Position numbers and translations under genes: made by a program
Shown: positions 7,684 through 16,074 of the stretch, one piece after another
Layout: each line of letters starts with the position of its first letter
How positions within the stretch are numbered: position 1 is the first letter of the stretch
The notes under the pieces: generated by a model
Databases searched by the model: none
Seen by the model: the letters and a program-made list of their open reading frames with translations, nothing else
Told to the model about the DNA's origin: nothing
NCBI GenBank assembly: GCA_040390855.1
Contig: JAZJXO010000005.1
Location: 62,001 to 126,000 of the forward strand
Direction of reading: 5' to 3'
DNA: 64,000 nt
From: Parvibaculum sp040390855
Lineage (GTDB): Bacteria; Pseudomonadota; Alphaproteobacteria; Parvibaculales; Parvibaculaceae

Positions 7684-9069
7684 ATGAGCGTACTCGTTGC
7701 CGGGCCTGAGCCTGTAACCAGCCGTGATGATCTTGTGGCGGCGCTTGAGCGCGGCTCGAAACCGAAAAGCGATTGGCGCATCGGCACCGAACACGAAAAA
7801 TTTCCCTTCCATCTTGCTGACAATACGCCAGTGCCCTATGGCGAGGCCTTTGACAAGGGCGGCAAGGGCATCCGTGCCATGCTTGAGGGGCTCACACGTT
7901 TCGGTTGGCTCCCCGTGCTCGAGGGCCAGACGATCATCGGTCTCGAAAGCCCCAAAGGCGGCGGCAACATTTCGCTGGAACCCGGCGGGCAGTTTGAATT
8001 GTCGGGCGCGCCGCTCGAAACGCTGCACCAGACCTGCTCGGAATTGCATGATCATCTGGCACAGGTGAAAGAACTGGGCAACGAACTCGGCCTCGGTTTT
8101 CTGGGGCTCGGCTTCACGCCCGACTGGCAGCGTCGCCAGATCCCCGTCATGCCCAAGGGCCGCTACAAAATCATGACGGAATATATGCAGAAGGTCGGGA
8201 CTATGGGCCTAGACATGATGTATCGCTCCTGCACCGTGCAGGTGAACCTCGATTTCGCCTCCGAGCCCGACATGGTGAAAAAACTCCGCGTTGCCGTCGC
8301 GCTCCAGCCCGTTGCCACCGCGATTTTTGCGAACTCTCCGTTCACGGAAGGTCGCCCCAACGGTTTCAAGTCCTATCGCTCCCATGTCTGGACCGACACG
8401 GACAATGCCCGCACCGGCATGATCCCGTTCATCTTCGAAAGCGGCTTCGGCTTCGAGCAATATGTGGACTATGCGCTCGACGTGCCGATGTATTTTGTCT
8501 TCCGTGATGGCCGCTATCACGACGTGACGGGCCAGTCGTTCCGCGATTTCATGGTCGGAAAATTGCGCGGCCTCGAAGGCGAAACACCGACGCGCGGCGA
8601 CTGGATCAATCACCTCACGACATTGTTCCCCGAAGCGCGCCTCAAGAACTACATGGAAATGCGCGGCGCCGATGGCGGCCCCTGGGCGCGAATCTGTGCG
8701 CTGCCTGCCTTCTGGGTCGGCCTGCTTTATGATCAGGTCTCGCTCGATGCCGCATGGGACCTCTGCAAGGACTGGACAGACTCTGAGCGTCAATCATTGC
8801 GCGATCTTGTCGCCAAGCACGGGCTGCAAACACCCTTCCGCAACGGCACGTTGCTCGATGTTGCCCGCCACGCCGTTGAAATCTCCCGCGCCGGATTGAA
8901 AGCCCGCGCCCGTGGCGACGGCGCCGGCTCGACGGATGAAACCACCTTCCTCCACACGGTCGAAGAAACCGTCAAAACCGGCAAATCCCCCGCCGACGTG
9001 ATGCTCGACCTCTACCACGGGCGCTGGAACGGCAAGGTCGATCCGGTGTACCAAGAGTTTGCGTTCTGA
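7684..9069 (+). CDS. gshA: Glutamate-cysteine ligase (plant/alphaproteobacterial type)
   Basis: 461-residue ATP-dependent ligase for the first step of glutathione synthesis, joining glutamate and cysteine. The N-terminal WRIGTEHEKFPF (near residues 32-43) and the glycine-rich LEPGGQFELSGAPLETLHQT are signatures of the GCS2 group found in plants and alphaproteobacteria, unlike the enterobacterial form. AAAGGGG stands 8 bases before the ATG. The 129 bp upstream hold no other gene. Glutathione would support peroxiredoxin-type defences such as the one at 28.1 kb. Confidence 0.94.
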   Translation: MSVLVAGPEPVTSRDDLVAALERGSKPKSDWRIGTEHEKFPFHLADNTPVPYGEAFDKGGKGIRAMLEGLTRFGWLPVLEGQTIIGLESPKGGGNISLEPGGQFELSGAPLETLHQTCSELHDHLAQVKELGNELGLGFLGLGFTPDWQRRQIPVMPKGRYKIMTEYMQKVGTMGLDMMYRSCTVQVNLDFASEPDMVKKLRVAVALQPVATAIFANSPFTEGRPNGFKSYRSHVWTDTDNARTGMIPFIFESGFGFEQYVDYALDVPMYFVFRDGRYHDVTGQSFRDFMVGKLRGLEGETPTRGDWINHLTTLFPEARLKNYMEMRGADGGPWARICALPAFWVGLLYDQVSLDAAWDLCKDWTDSERQSLRDLVAKHGLQTPFRNGTLLDVARHAVEISRAGLKARARGDGAGSTDETTFLHTVEETVKTGKSPADVMLDLYHGRWNGKVDPVYQEFAF

Positions 9070-9161
9070 CGTCAAAAACAACTGTCACGCAGTCTTTGTG
9101 CCGGAACGACAGCGGAAGTTACGTTGAGCAAAAACCAAAAGTTTCTCGGTTATGGCCGGAC

Positions 9162-9190
9162 TTGATCCGGCGGCGTATTCGCCTTACAAT
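9162..9190 (+). promoter_or_regulatory. vapBC promoter: TTGATC-N17-TACAAT
   Basis: A -35 TTGATC (9162-9167) and a -10 TACAAT (9185-9190) with an exact 17-base spacer lie just upstream of the antitoxin gene. Each hexamer differs from the sigma-70 consensus by one or two bases. The -10 overlaps the left arm of the inverted repeat at 9182-9208, which suits autorepression. Confidence 0.55.
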
Positions 9191-9208
9191 AATAGCGTGA
9201 ATGTAAGG
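9182..9208. promoter_or_regulatory. Operator-like inverted repeat CCTTACA-N13-TGTAAGG
   Basis: Perfect 7-bp arms at 9182-9188 and 9202-9208. The left arm covers the -10 element, and the right arm overlaps the AAGGAG ribosome binding site of the antitoxin gene. VapB-type antitoxins usually bind inverted repeats of this kind with VapC, in a ratio-dependent way. Binding here is inferred from position and symmetry. Confidence 0.55.
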
Positions 9209-9216
9209 AGCAGCAG

Positions 9217-9504
9217 ATGGGCTTCAATGCGAAAATCACGTCAAAGGGTCAGATCACGCTTCCTGCGGAAATGCGGAAGGCGATGAAACTGCAAGCGGGT
9301 GACAGTGTGACTTTTACGCGTGAAGCGGATGGTCGTTACATGGTCGTGCCTGAAACCGAAGTTCTTGCCGATCTTCGCGGTATTGTGAAGCTGGACAAAA
9401 CAGGCGGCGGAAAAATAAAATCATCTGATATTGAAAACTGGATCGGCGAAGCCCGTGGTCGGCGAGGGTCCGGCATCCATCAGCGTCAGAAGACCGTTCG
9501 TTGA
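9217..9504 (+). CDS. AbrB/SpoVT-family antitoxin (VapB-like)
   Basis: 95-residue DNA-binding antitoxin. The swapped-hairpin AbrB fold is evident in the first 45 residues (AKITSKGQITLPAEMRKAM, then LQAGDSVTF). The C-terminal tail, which should thread into the toxin, includes IENWIGEARGRR. The ribosome binding site AAGGAG is 9 bases before the ATG. The last codons overlap the toxin start (TTGA at 9501-9504), giving the usual coupled order antitoxin then toxin. Confidence 0.85.
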   Translation: MGFNAKITSKGQITLPAEMRKAMKLQAGDSVTFTREADGRYMVVPETEVLADLRGIVKLDKTGGGKIKSSDIENWIGEARGRRGSGIHQRQKTVR

Positions 9505-9911
9505 TAGGTCTCGACACGAATGTGCTTTTGCGATGGCTGCTTGATGTATCCATCGTCATCGACGACGCACCAACTCAATCGGCCCTCGTCACCCGCACGA
9601 TCATGGAAAGCGGCGAGACGTTTTTCGTCAATCATGTCGTGCTGGCGGAATCGATCTGGGTCTTGCGCAATAAGGTCGGCCAGAGTCGTACAGTCATCGA
9701 AGAGATCGTTACGCGCCTGCTCAACAGTTCAAATGTCGAAACAGACAATCCCGATGTTGTGCGCCTCGCGCTTGTGGCGTTTGTTGCGGGGAAGGCAGAT
9801 TTTGCAGACTATCTTATCGCTGAGATCAACGTCGATGCCGGTTGTGCAAGCACTCTGACATTTGATCGCAAAGCGGCCAAACACAGTTCGTTTTCCAAAC
9901 TGGGGCGTTGA
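9501..9911 (+). CDS. vapC: PIN-domain ribonuclease toxin (VapC-like)
   Basis: 136-residue PIN nuclease that would cleave RNA (often tRNA or rRNA in this family) when freed from its antitoxin. The acidic metal-binding set is complete: D5 in GLDTNVLLRWLL, E50 in LAESIWVL, D103 in ADFADYLIAEI and D122 in LTFDRKA. Translation starts at a TTG inside the antitoxin stop. No inactivating change is visible, so the toxin looks functional. The pair lies between gshA and tldD, a position that looks like an insertion into housekeeping genes. Confidence 0.86.
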   Translation: MIGLDTNVLLRWLLDVSIVIDDAPTQSALVTRTIMESGETFFVNHVVLAESIWVLRNKVGQSRTVIEEIVTRLLNSSNVETDNPDVVRLALVAFVAGKADFADYLIAEINVDAGCASTLTFDRKAAKHSSFSKLGR

Positions 9912-9995
9912 CCAAGCGATCCTTCCTCTTTGCGAGGAGGCGAAGCCGACGTGACATTCCATTTGGCGCAGCAAAGAAAGTTGATAGCGCACGCT

Positions 9996-11429
9996 TCACG
10001 CAGCCCTTGCCGTCCCGCCGATCGTCATGCCGTTGATCCTGAGCGTCGGTTGCCCCACGCCGACGGGCACGCCTTGTCCGGCCTTGCCGCAGACGCCGAT
10101 ACCGGGATCGAGTTTCAGATCATTGCCGATCATCGCGACGCGGGTCAGCACGTCAGGCCCGTTGCCGATGATGGTGGCGCCTTTGACCGGCGCGCCGATG
10201 ATGCCGTTTTCGATCATGTAAGCTTCAGTGCAGGTGAAGACGAACTTGCCGCTGGTGATGTCCACCTGTCCGCCGCCGAATGACACGGCATAAAGACCGT
10301 GCTTCACCGAGGCGAGAATTTCCTGCGGGTCGCGGTCGCCTGCCAGCATGTAGGTATTGGTCATGCGCGGCATCGGCTGATGCGCGTAGGATTCGCGCCG
10401 CCCGTTGCCCGTCGGCTCCATGCCCATGAGGCGCGAATTGAGCCGGTCCTGCATATAGCCTTTGAGAATGCCGTTTTCGATCAGCACCGTTCGGCTCGTC
10501 GGCGTGCCTTCGTCGTCAACGGTCAGCGAGCCGCGCCGGTTCGCTATCGTGCCGTCGTCAACAACGGTGACGCCCTTGGCCGCGACGCGTGTGCCGAGCA
10601 GTCCAGCAAAGGCCGATGTTTTCTTGCGGTTGAAATCGCCTTCGAGCCCGTGGCCGATGGCTTCGTGCAAGAGGATGCCGGGCCAGCCGGGTCCGAGGAC
10701 CACATCCATCTCGCCTGCGGGTGCGGGGATGCTGTCGAGATTGGTGATCGCCTGCCGCAGTGCTTCGTCAACCTGTCCCTGCCATTTGGCGGGATCAATA
10801 TAGGCCTCATAGCCCGTGCGACCGCCGGTGCCTTGGCTGCCTGTTTCCTGCCGGTCGCCGACGCCTGCGACGATGGAGACGTTGAGGCGCACAAGCGGGC
10901 GCACGTCGCGCACGATCTGCCCGTCCGCGCGCATGATCTCGACCGCCTGCCATTCGCCTGCGAGCGAGGCCGAGACCTGCCGCACGCGGTCGTCTTTGCT
11001 GCGCGCGTAAGCGTCGATGTCGGCGAGAAGTTTCACCTTCTCTTCAAAGCTCTGTGCCGCGAGCGGGTTCTCGTCCGAATAAAGATGCACATTGGTCCGT
11101 TTCGGGCCTGAGGGTTGGAAACCGACATGGCCCTGCTTTACGGCCTGCACCGCCGCGCCTGCGCGTTTGATCGCGTCTTCCGAGAGTTCGGACGAATGTG
11201 CATAGCCCGTTGATTCACCCGCCACCGAGCGCAATCCGAAACCCTGCGTCGTGTCGAAGGTCGCCATTTTGAGGCGCCCATCGTCAAAGGCCAGCGCTTC
11301 CGACTGGCGGTATTCGAGGAACAGCTCGCCGTCATCTGTGCCGTGCAGCGCATCACCCACAAGGCTTTCGACGCGCGAACGATCAAGCCCGTGCTGTGAG
11401 AAGAAGAGATCGTCGGGCGCGTCGGTCAT
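9996..11429 (-). CDS. tldD: Metalloprotease TldD
   Basis: 477-residue U62-family protease; with TldE it degrades unfolded or modified peptides, for example in microcin maturation and CcdA turnover. The metal site HEAIGH is at about 255-260 within GILLHEAIGHGLEGDFN. The ATG at 11429 was preferred to an in-frame upstream start at 11486 because CAGGAAAACC precedes it and homologues begin near this point. No tldE partner is present in the window. Confidence 0.94.
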   Translation of the reverse strand: MTDAPDDLFFSQHGLDRSRVESLVGDALHGTDDGELFLEYRQSEALAFDDGRLKMATFDTTQGFGLRSVAGESTGYAHSSELSEDAIKRAGAAVQAVKQGHVGFQPSGPKRTNVHLYSDENPLAAQSFEEKVKLLADIDAYARSKDDRVRQVSASLAGEWQAVEIMRADGQIVRDVRPLVRLNVSIVAGVGDRQETGSQGTGGRTGYEAYIDPAKWQGQVDEALRQAITNLDSIPAPAGEMDVVLGPGWPGILLHEAIGHGLEGDFNRKKTSAFAGLLGTRVAAKGVTVVDDGTIANRRGSLTVDDEGTPTSRTVLIENGILKGYMQDRLNSRLMGMEPTGNGRRESYAHQPMPRMTNTYMLAGDRDPQEILASVKHGLYAVSFGGGQVDITSGKFVFTCTEAYMIENGIIGAPVKGATIIGNGPDVLTRVAMIGNDLKLDPGIGVCGKAGQGVPVGVGQPTLRINGMTIGGTARAA

Positions 11430-11467
11430 GGTTTTCCTGGGAGGCAAATGAGGGCGGTCAATTAGAG

Positions 11468-11866
11468 TTATGGTTGTTCGAGCCAATCTTCAACCGCCAC
11501 CAGACGACGGGGCAGGGCAGAGAGGTCGCAACGGACGATCTGTGGGCTACAACTATAGAGCGGATATTGCACAAGGCGCAGGCGTTCCAGATCGACGAGG
11601 AACACGCCATTGATCCGCCCGAACCAACTGTCCCATTGCTGAAAGCGCCAGCTTGGCCAGTCGTCGGGCGGCGGCGCGACAATGTCGTCAACCGCATCGG
11701 GATGACAGGCGCAGAAGCCCACAACCGACTTTCCGGGGTTTTTGGGCGAGAGATAGGGTGCCGCCTCGCTGATGAGTTCCGCTGATGCGCCGCCATTGTG
11801 CCCGATGAGCAATCCCGCCGACATCTGGCGTCCGTAATGGAAGTGAATCAGGGCCTCATCACGCAT
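11468..11866 (-). CDS. Hypothetical protein, family not recognised
   Basis: 132-residue predicted protein beginning MRDEALIHFHYGRQMSAG. It has no signal peptide or membrane segment but is rich in Trp (five, including PSWRF and WDSWFGRING) and has three Cys (GFCACHPD and LYSCSP). Amino acid composition looks like real protein, unlike the opposite frames. Upstream is only GGCGG as a weak ribosome binding site. It lies 38 bp upstream of tldD on the same strand, a position where other Alphaproteobacteria may carry different small genes. Function unknown. Confidence 0.5.
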   Translation of the reverse strand: MRDEALIHFHYGRQMSAGLLIGHNGGASAELISEAAPYLSPKNPGKSVVGFCACHPDAVDDIVAPPPDDWPSWRFQQWDSWFGRINGVFLVDLERLRLVQYPLYSCSPQIVRCDLSALPRRLVAVEDWLEQP

Positions 11867-12263
11867 CAAAACCGCCTATATTTGCGAGTGGTTCTTAATC
11901 TAGATCATTTTCGTCGGGATGAAAGCTGCAAGCGTCGCACGAGGCTCCAATAGAGCACAAAAATTGTGGCAAAACGTCGCAAAATTAGCCCGCGTATGTA
12001 GCGGCGGATGCTTGCCTGTCTATACTCCCCTGCACGAGTCGGCCTGGTCCGGCTCTGTCAGAGGATAGCTCAAGGGTTTCTGCCGCGAAGAGACCTTGCG
12101 GTGGGCATCGGTTTATGTTTTCTGACGCCAAGAATTTGAGAGCGGTGCGCGAGCGCCGTGGATTTGAAGTATAGGCAGGAGGCAAACGTGCGGATGCTCT
12201 CGGGGGGACACCTGAAGCAGGCTGTAACGGGATTGCCGATAGCAATGGAGCTGGGGAACTAGC
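11867..12263. other. 397-bp region upstream of the cox operon without a supported gene
   Basis: No convincing coding frame on either strand. It contains an imperfect FNR/FixK-like box (11895-11908), one GANTC site (GAGTC near 12045) and the coxB ribosome binding site (CTGGGGAAC before 12264). It must hold the promoters of coxB and, on the minus strand, of the hypothetical gene. No clean -35/-10 pair could be picked by eye. Confidence 0.6.
11895..11908. promoter_or_regulatory. FNR/FixK-like box TTAAT-CTAG-ATCAT
   Basis: Matches 8 of the 10 defined positions of the FNR/FixK consensus TTGAT-N4-ATCAA. It lies about 355 bp upstream of coxB and about 30 bp upstream of the divergent hypothetical gene. 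Oxygen-dependent control of terminal oxidases by FixK/FNR proteins is common in this class, but the distance from coxB weakens the case. Confidence 0.3.
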
Positions 12264-13124
12264 ATGCGGTTTCTGAACGGTTTAGGTCGCTTTGTCGGAT
12301 TTGGAGCCTTTGCGCTCGTGGCATCGCTCATTCTGACAGCTACCGGCGCACACGCGACCGGTTTGGCGCAGCCGGGCCAGATGGGTTTTCAGGAAGCCGT
12401 CACGCCGGTCATGGAAGACATTGAGAGCCTCCATCATTTCCTGCTGATCCTGATCACGGTTATTGTCGTTTTTGTGTCTTTGCTGCTCGTCTATGTGATG
12501 CTGCGCTTCAACCGCAAGGCCAACCCGACGCCCTCCAAGACCTCGCATCACACATGGCTCGAAGTCGCCTGGACCGTCGTGCCGATTATGATCCTGCTCG
12601 TCATCGTCGTTCCCTCCTTCCGCCTGCTCTACAAGGAGCTGGTCGTGCCGACACCGGAACTGACCATCAAAGCCACGGGCAACCAGTGGTACTGGGGTTA
12701 CGAATATCCCGACAATGGCGACATCTCGTTTGATAGCGTTCTCGTGCCCGACAATGAAATCAAAGACGGCCAGCATCGTCTGCTTTCAACCGATGAAGTG
12801 GTGGTTGTCCCCGTCGACACCACGGTCCGCGTCATCGTCACAGGTGCCGACGTGATCCATGCATGGGCCGTTCCCGCCTTCGGCGTCAAGGTCGACGCCG
12901 TACCGGGCCGCCTCAACGAAACATGGTTCAAGGCCACCAAGACCGGCACCTATTACGGCCAGTGCTCGGAACTCTGCGGTCAGGACCACGCCTTCATGCC
13001 CATCGAAGTGCATGTCGTCTCCAAAGAGGAATTTGCGGCCTGGATCGCTGAAAAAGGCAAGAAGGCGTCTTTGACGAATGACAATGTCAAACTTGCGCTT
13101 GCTTCGGAAAGCACCGCTCACTAA
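12264..13124 (+). CDS. coxB: Cytochrome c oxidase subunit II
   Basis: 286-residue membrane subunit of the aa3 oxidase that takes electrons from cytochrome c through the CuA centre. After a signal peptide (about 1-33, ending at AHATG) come two transmembrane helices (near 58-80 and 100-120) and a periplasmic cupredoxin domain. CuA ligands are H199, C234, E236, C238, H242 and M245; the aromatic NQWYWGYEYP patch is intact. It is the first gene of the cox cluster and stands 58 bp upstream of coxA. Confidence 0.97.
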   Translation: MRFLNGLGRFVGFGAFALVASLILTATGAHATGLAQPGQMGFQEAVTPVMEDIESLHHFLLILITVIVVFVSLLLVYVMLRFNRKANPTPSKTSHHTWLEVAWTVVPIMILLVIVVPSFRLLYKELVVPTPELTIKATGNQWYWGYEYPDNGDISFDSVLVPDNEIKDGQHRLLSTDEVVVVPVDTTVRVIVTGADVIHAWAVPAFGVKVDAVPGRLNETWFKATKTGTYYGQCSELCGQDHAFMPIEVHVVSKEEFAAWIAEKGKKASLTNDNVKLALASESTAH

Positions 13125-13182
13125 CCCGCACTGATTTAAACGAAACACGTTCTAAAGCTTGAAGAGCGAAGGATTGAGACCA

Positions 13183-14787
13183 ATGGCAGGCACATCTGCG
13201 GCACATTCGGATCACCACGAGGACCACCCCACAGGTTGGCGTCGGTACCTCTATTCAACGAACCACAAAGACATCGGCACGATGTACCTGATCTATGCGA
13301 TCATCGCAGGTATCGTCGGCGGCGCCCTGTCGGTTGGTATCCGTATGGAACTGCAAAATCCGGGCGTCCAGATTTTCTCCAGTCACGATCTCTACAACGT
13401 CTTCGTGACCGGCCACGCGCTCATTATGATCTTCTTCATGGTCATGCCCGCCATGATCGGCGGCTTCGGCAACTGGTTCGTGCCGCTGATGATCGGCGCG
13501 CCGGACATGGCCTTCCCGCGCATGAACAACATCTCGTTCTGGCTCCTGCCCCCCGCCATCGGCCTGCTCATCATTTCGATGTTCGTGCCCGGCGCGGCAG
13601 GCCATCACGGCGCTTCAGGCGGCTGGACCATCTACCCGCCGCTCTCGACCTCCGGTTCGCCGGGACCGGCCATGGACTTCGCGATTCTCGCGCTCCATCT
13701 CGCCGGTGCTTCTTCGATCCTCGGTGCCATCAACTTCATCACCACGATCTTCAACATGCGCGCCCCGGGTATGACGCTGCACAAGATGCCGCTCTTTGTC
13801 TGGTCGATCCTTGTGACTGTGTTCCTGCTGCTGCTCTCGCTACCGGTTCTCGCAGGCGCCATCACCATGTTGCTCACCGACCGCAATTTTGGCACGACCT
13901 TCTTCGCGCCTGAAGGCGGCGGCGATCCGATCCTGTTCCAGCATCTTTTCTGGTTCTTTGGTCATCCGGAAGTCTATATTCTCATTCTTCCCGGCTTCGG
14001 CATCATCAGCCAGATCATCTCGACCTTCTCGCGCAAGCCCGTCTTCGGTTATCTCGGCATGGCTTATGCGATGGTTGCCATCGGCGTCGTCGGCTTCGTC
14101 GTCTGGGCGCACCACATGTACACAGTCGGCATGTCGGTGAACACGCAGGCCTACTTCCTTGCGGCCACCATGGTCATTGCGGTGCCCACAGGCGTCAAAA
14201 TCTTCTCGTGGATCGCGACCATGTGGGGCGGCTCCATCGAGTTCAAGACACCGATGGTCTGGGCTATCGGCTTCATCTTCCTGTTCACCATCGGTGGTGT
14301 GACGGGCGTGGTGTTGGCCAATGCCGGTGTCGACCGTTCGCTGCATGACACCTATTACGTGGTGGCGCATTTCCATTACGTTCTGTCTCTGGGTGCCGTG
14401 TTTGCCATCTTCGCGGGCTGGTACTACTGGTTCCCCAAAATGTTCGGCTACATGTATTCCGACTTCATCGGCAAGCTGCATTTCTGGATCACCTTTGTCG
14501 GCGTGAACCTCATTTTCTTCCCGCAGCATTTCTTGGGGTTAGCCGGTATGCCGCGCCGCTATATCGACTATCCCGATGCCTATCACCTCTGGAACGAGAT
14601 TTCGTCCTACGGCTCCTACATCTCGGCCTTCGGTGTGCTCGTCTTCCTCTTCGGTGTCGTTCAGGCCTTTATCCGCAAGGAAAAAGCCGCCGACAATCCG
14701 TGGGGCGAGGGTGCCACAACACTCGAATGGACGCTGTCGTCGCCGCCGCCGTTCCATCAGTTCGCCGATTTGCCGCGTATCAAATAA
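13183..14787 (+). CDS. coxA: Cytochrome c oxidase subunit I
   Basis: 534-residue catalytic subunit with 12 transmembrane helices, carrying haem a and the haem a3-CuB centre where oxygen is reduced. Ligand motifs are visible: TGHALIMIFF (haem a His), FGHPEVYIL (CuB His, cross-linked Tyr, D-channel Glu), WAHHMYTVG (CuB His pair) and VAHFHYVLSLG (haem a3 and haem a His). The ATG at 13183 was chosen because GAAGGATTGAGACC precedes it; a TTG at 13159 is in frame. Confidence 0.97.
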   Translation: MAGTSAAHSDHHEDHPTGWRRYLYSTNHKDIGTMYLIYAIIAGIVGGALSVGIRMELQNPGVQIFSSHDLYNVFVTGHALIMIFFMVMPAMIGGFGNWFVPLMIGAPDMAFPRMNNISFWLLPPAIGLLIISMFVPGAAGHHGASGGWTIYPPLSTSGSPGPAMDFAILALHLAGASSILGAINFITTIFNMRAPGMTLHKMPLFVWSILVTVFLLLLSLPVLAGAITMLLTDRNFGTTFFAPEGGGDPILFQHLFWFFGHPEVYILILPGFGIISQIISTFSRKPVFGYLGMAYAMVAIGVVGFVVWAHHMYTVGMSVNTQAYFLAATMVIAVPTGVKIFSWIATMWGGSIEFKTPMVWAIGFIFLFTIGGVTGVVLANAGVDRSLHDTYYVVAHFHYVLSLGAVFAIFAGWYYWFPKMFGYMYSDFIGKLHFWITFVGVNLIFFPQHFLGLAGMPRRYIDYPDAYHLWNEISSYGSYISAFGVLVFLFGVVQAFIRKEKAADNPWGEGATTLEWTLSSPPPFHQFADLPRIK

Positions 14788-14805
14788 CGTCAGGTATCAA
14801 GCGTT

Positions 14806-15765
14806 ATGTCAGACAGCTCGATCATCACGGGCAAAGCCATCGGGTTGCAGACCATGCCGGATTTCGGCATGGCTGCTCCCGCTGACTATTTCGAACTGCT
14901 GAAGCCGCGGGTAATGTCGCTCGTGATCTTTACCGGTCTCGTCGGTCTCGTGGTGGCCCCCGGAACGATCAACCCGATCATTGCCTTCACGGCGCTGCTC
15001 TGCGTTGCCATCGGTGCGGGTGCGTCGGGCGCTCTGAACATGTGGTACGACGCCGACATCGACCTCAAGATGTCGCGCACCGCCAACCGTCCCGTGCCGT
15101 CGGGCCGCGTGACCTCGGGCGAGGCTTTCGGCTTCGGCATCACGCTCTCGGTCGGCTCGGTCCTCACCATGGGCCTTGTCGTCAACTGGGTTGCCGCCGG
15201 TCTTCTCGCCTTCACGATTTTCTTCTACGCCGTCATCTACACGATGTGGCTCAAGCGCTCGACGCCGCAGAACATCGTCATCGGTGGCGCGGCCGGTGCC
15301 TTCCCGCCTATGATCGGCTGGGCCGCCGTCACGGGTTCGGTCTCGGTCGAATCCATCGCGCTCTTTCTCATCATCTTCATGTGGACTCCGCCGCATTTCT
15401 GGGCGCTCGCGCTTTTCAGCAGCAAAGACTATGCAGCCGCAGGCGTTCCCATGTTGCCCAACGTCGCCGGTGAGCGCGAAACGCGCCGCCAGATTATGAT
15501 CTATTCGCTTCTGTTGATGCCCATTGCGGCACTGCCCGTGCTGCTGGGCTTTGCGGGGCTCATCTATGCCGGTGTCACAACCGCGCTCGGCCTCGGCTTC
15601 CTTGCCCTGGCGTTCCGCGTCTGGCGCGATGCTGAAGGCGAATACAAAACGGCAAAGCATCTTTTTGCCTATTCGATTGCCTATCTCTTCCTCGTGTTCT
15701 CCGTGTTGCTTGTCGAGCAGGGTCTGCACCTTGCCGCGCCGCTTCCCGCGCTTATTCAGTTGTGA
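14806..15765 (+). CDS. ctaB: Protoheme IX farnesyltransferase (haem O synthase)
   Basis: 319-residue polytopic membrane enzyme of the UbiA superfamily that farnesylates haem b to haem O, the precursor of haem a for the oxidase. The signature NMWYDADIDLKMSRTANRP begins near residue 77. Nine or so hydrophobic helices are visible. It lies 18 bp after coxA and overlaps the following small gene, so it belongs to the same operon. A haem A synthase (ctaA) is not in the window. Confidence 0.95.
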   Translation: MSDSSIITGKAIGLQTMPDFGMAAPADYFELLKPRVMSLVIFTGLVGLVVAPGTINPIIAFTALLCVAIGAGASGALNMWYDADIDLKMSRTANRPVPSGRVTSGEAFGFGITLSVGSVLTMGLVVNWVAAGLLAFTIFFYAVIYTMWLKRSTPQNIVIGGAAGAFPPMIGWAAVTGSVSVESIALFLIIFMWTPPHFWALALFSSKDYAAAGVPMLPNVAGERETRRQIMIYSLLLMPIAALPVLLGFAGLIYAGVTTALGLGFLALAFRVWRDAEGEYKTAKHLFAYSIAYLFLVFSVLLVEQGLHLAAPLPALIQL

Positions 15766-15770
15766 AGGTT

Positions 15771-16013
15771 ATGACTATGCCGACAGAACTCGACAATGAA
15801 GCGCCGCTGCGCTGGACCGATGAACAACTGAAGCGCCGCCGCCAGCGCAACATCGCGCTTGCGCTGCTACTCGGGGGGCTGGTTGTATTTTTCTTCGTCG
15901 TTACAATCGCCAAGCTCGGCGGCAATGTGGCGAACCGGCCCTCTTACGGGTCGCTTGATATGAACATTGGCGGCACAATCGAACAGGCAGACGTCTTCGG
16001 ACATATCGCCTAA
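15771..16013 (+). CDS. Small cytochrome oxidase-associated protein (CoxF-like)
   Basis: 80-residue protein with a basic N-terminal stretch (LKRRRQRNIALA) followed by one transmembrane helix (ALLLGGLVVFFFVVTIAKLGG), the pattern of the small CoxF protein found between ctaB and ctaG in alphaproteobacterial cox operons. Its role in oxidase assembly is not settled. The start is uncertain: GTG 15762, ATG 15771 or ATG 15777 are all in frame. No ctaG follows it, which is unusual. Confidence 0.75.
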   Translation: MTMPTELDNEAPLRWTDEQLKRRRQRNIALALLLGGLVVFFFVVTIAKLGGNVANRPSYGSLDMNIGGTIEQADVFGHIA

Positions 16014-16074
16014 ACTGAATTTGGATAAGACATCCGGCAGACCCATTGCCGGTGCCTAAGTGGAGAAACGGGAC

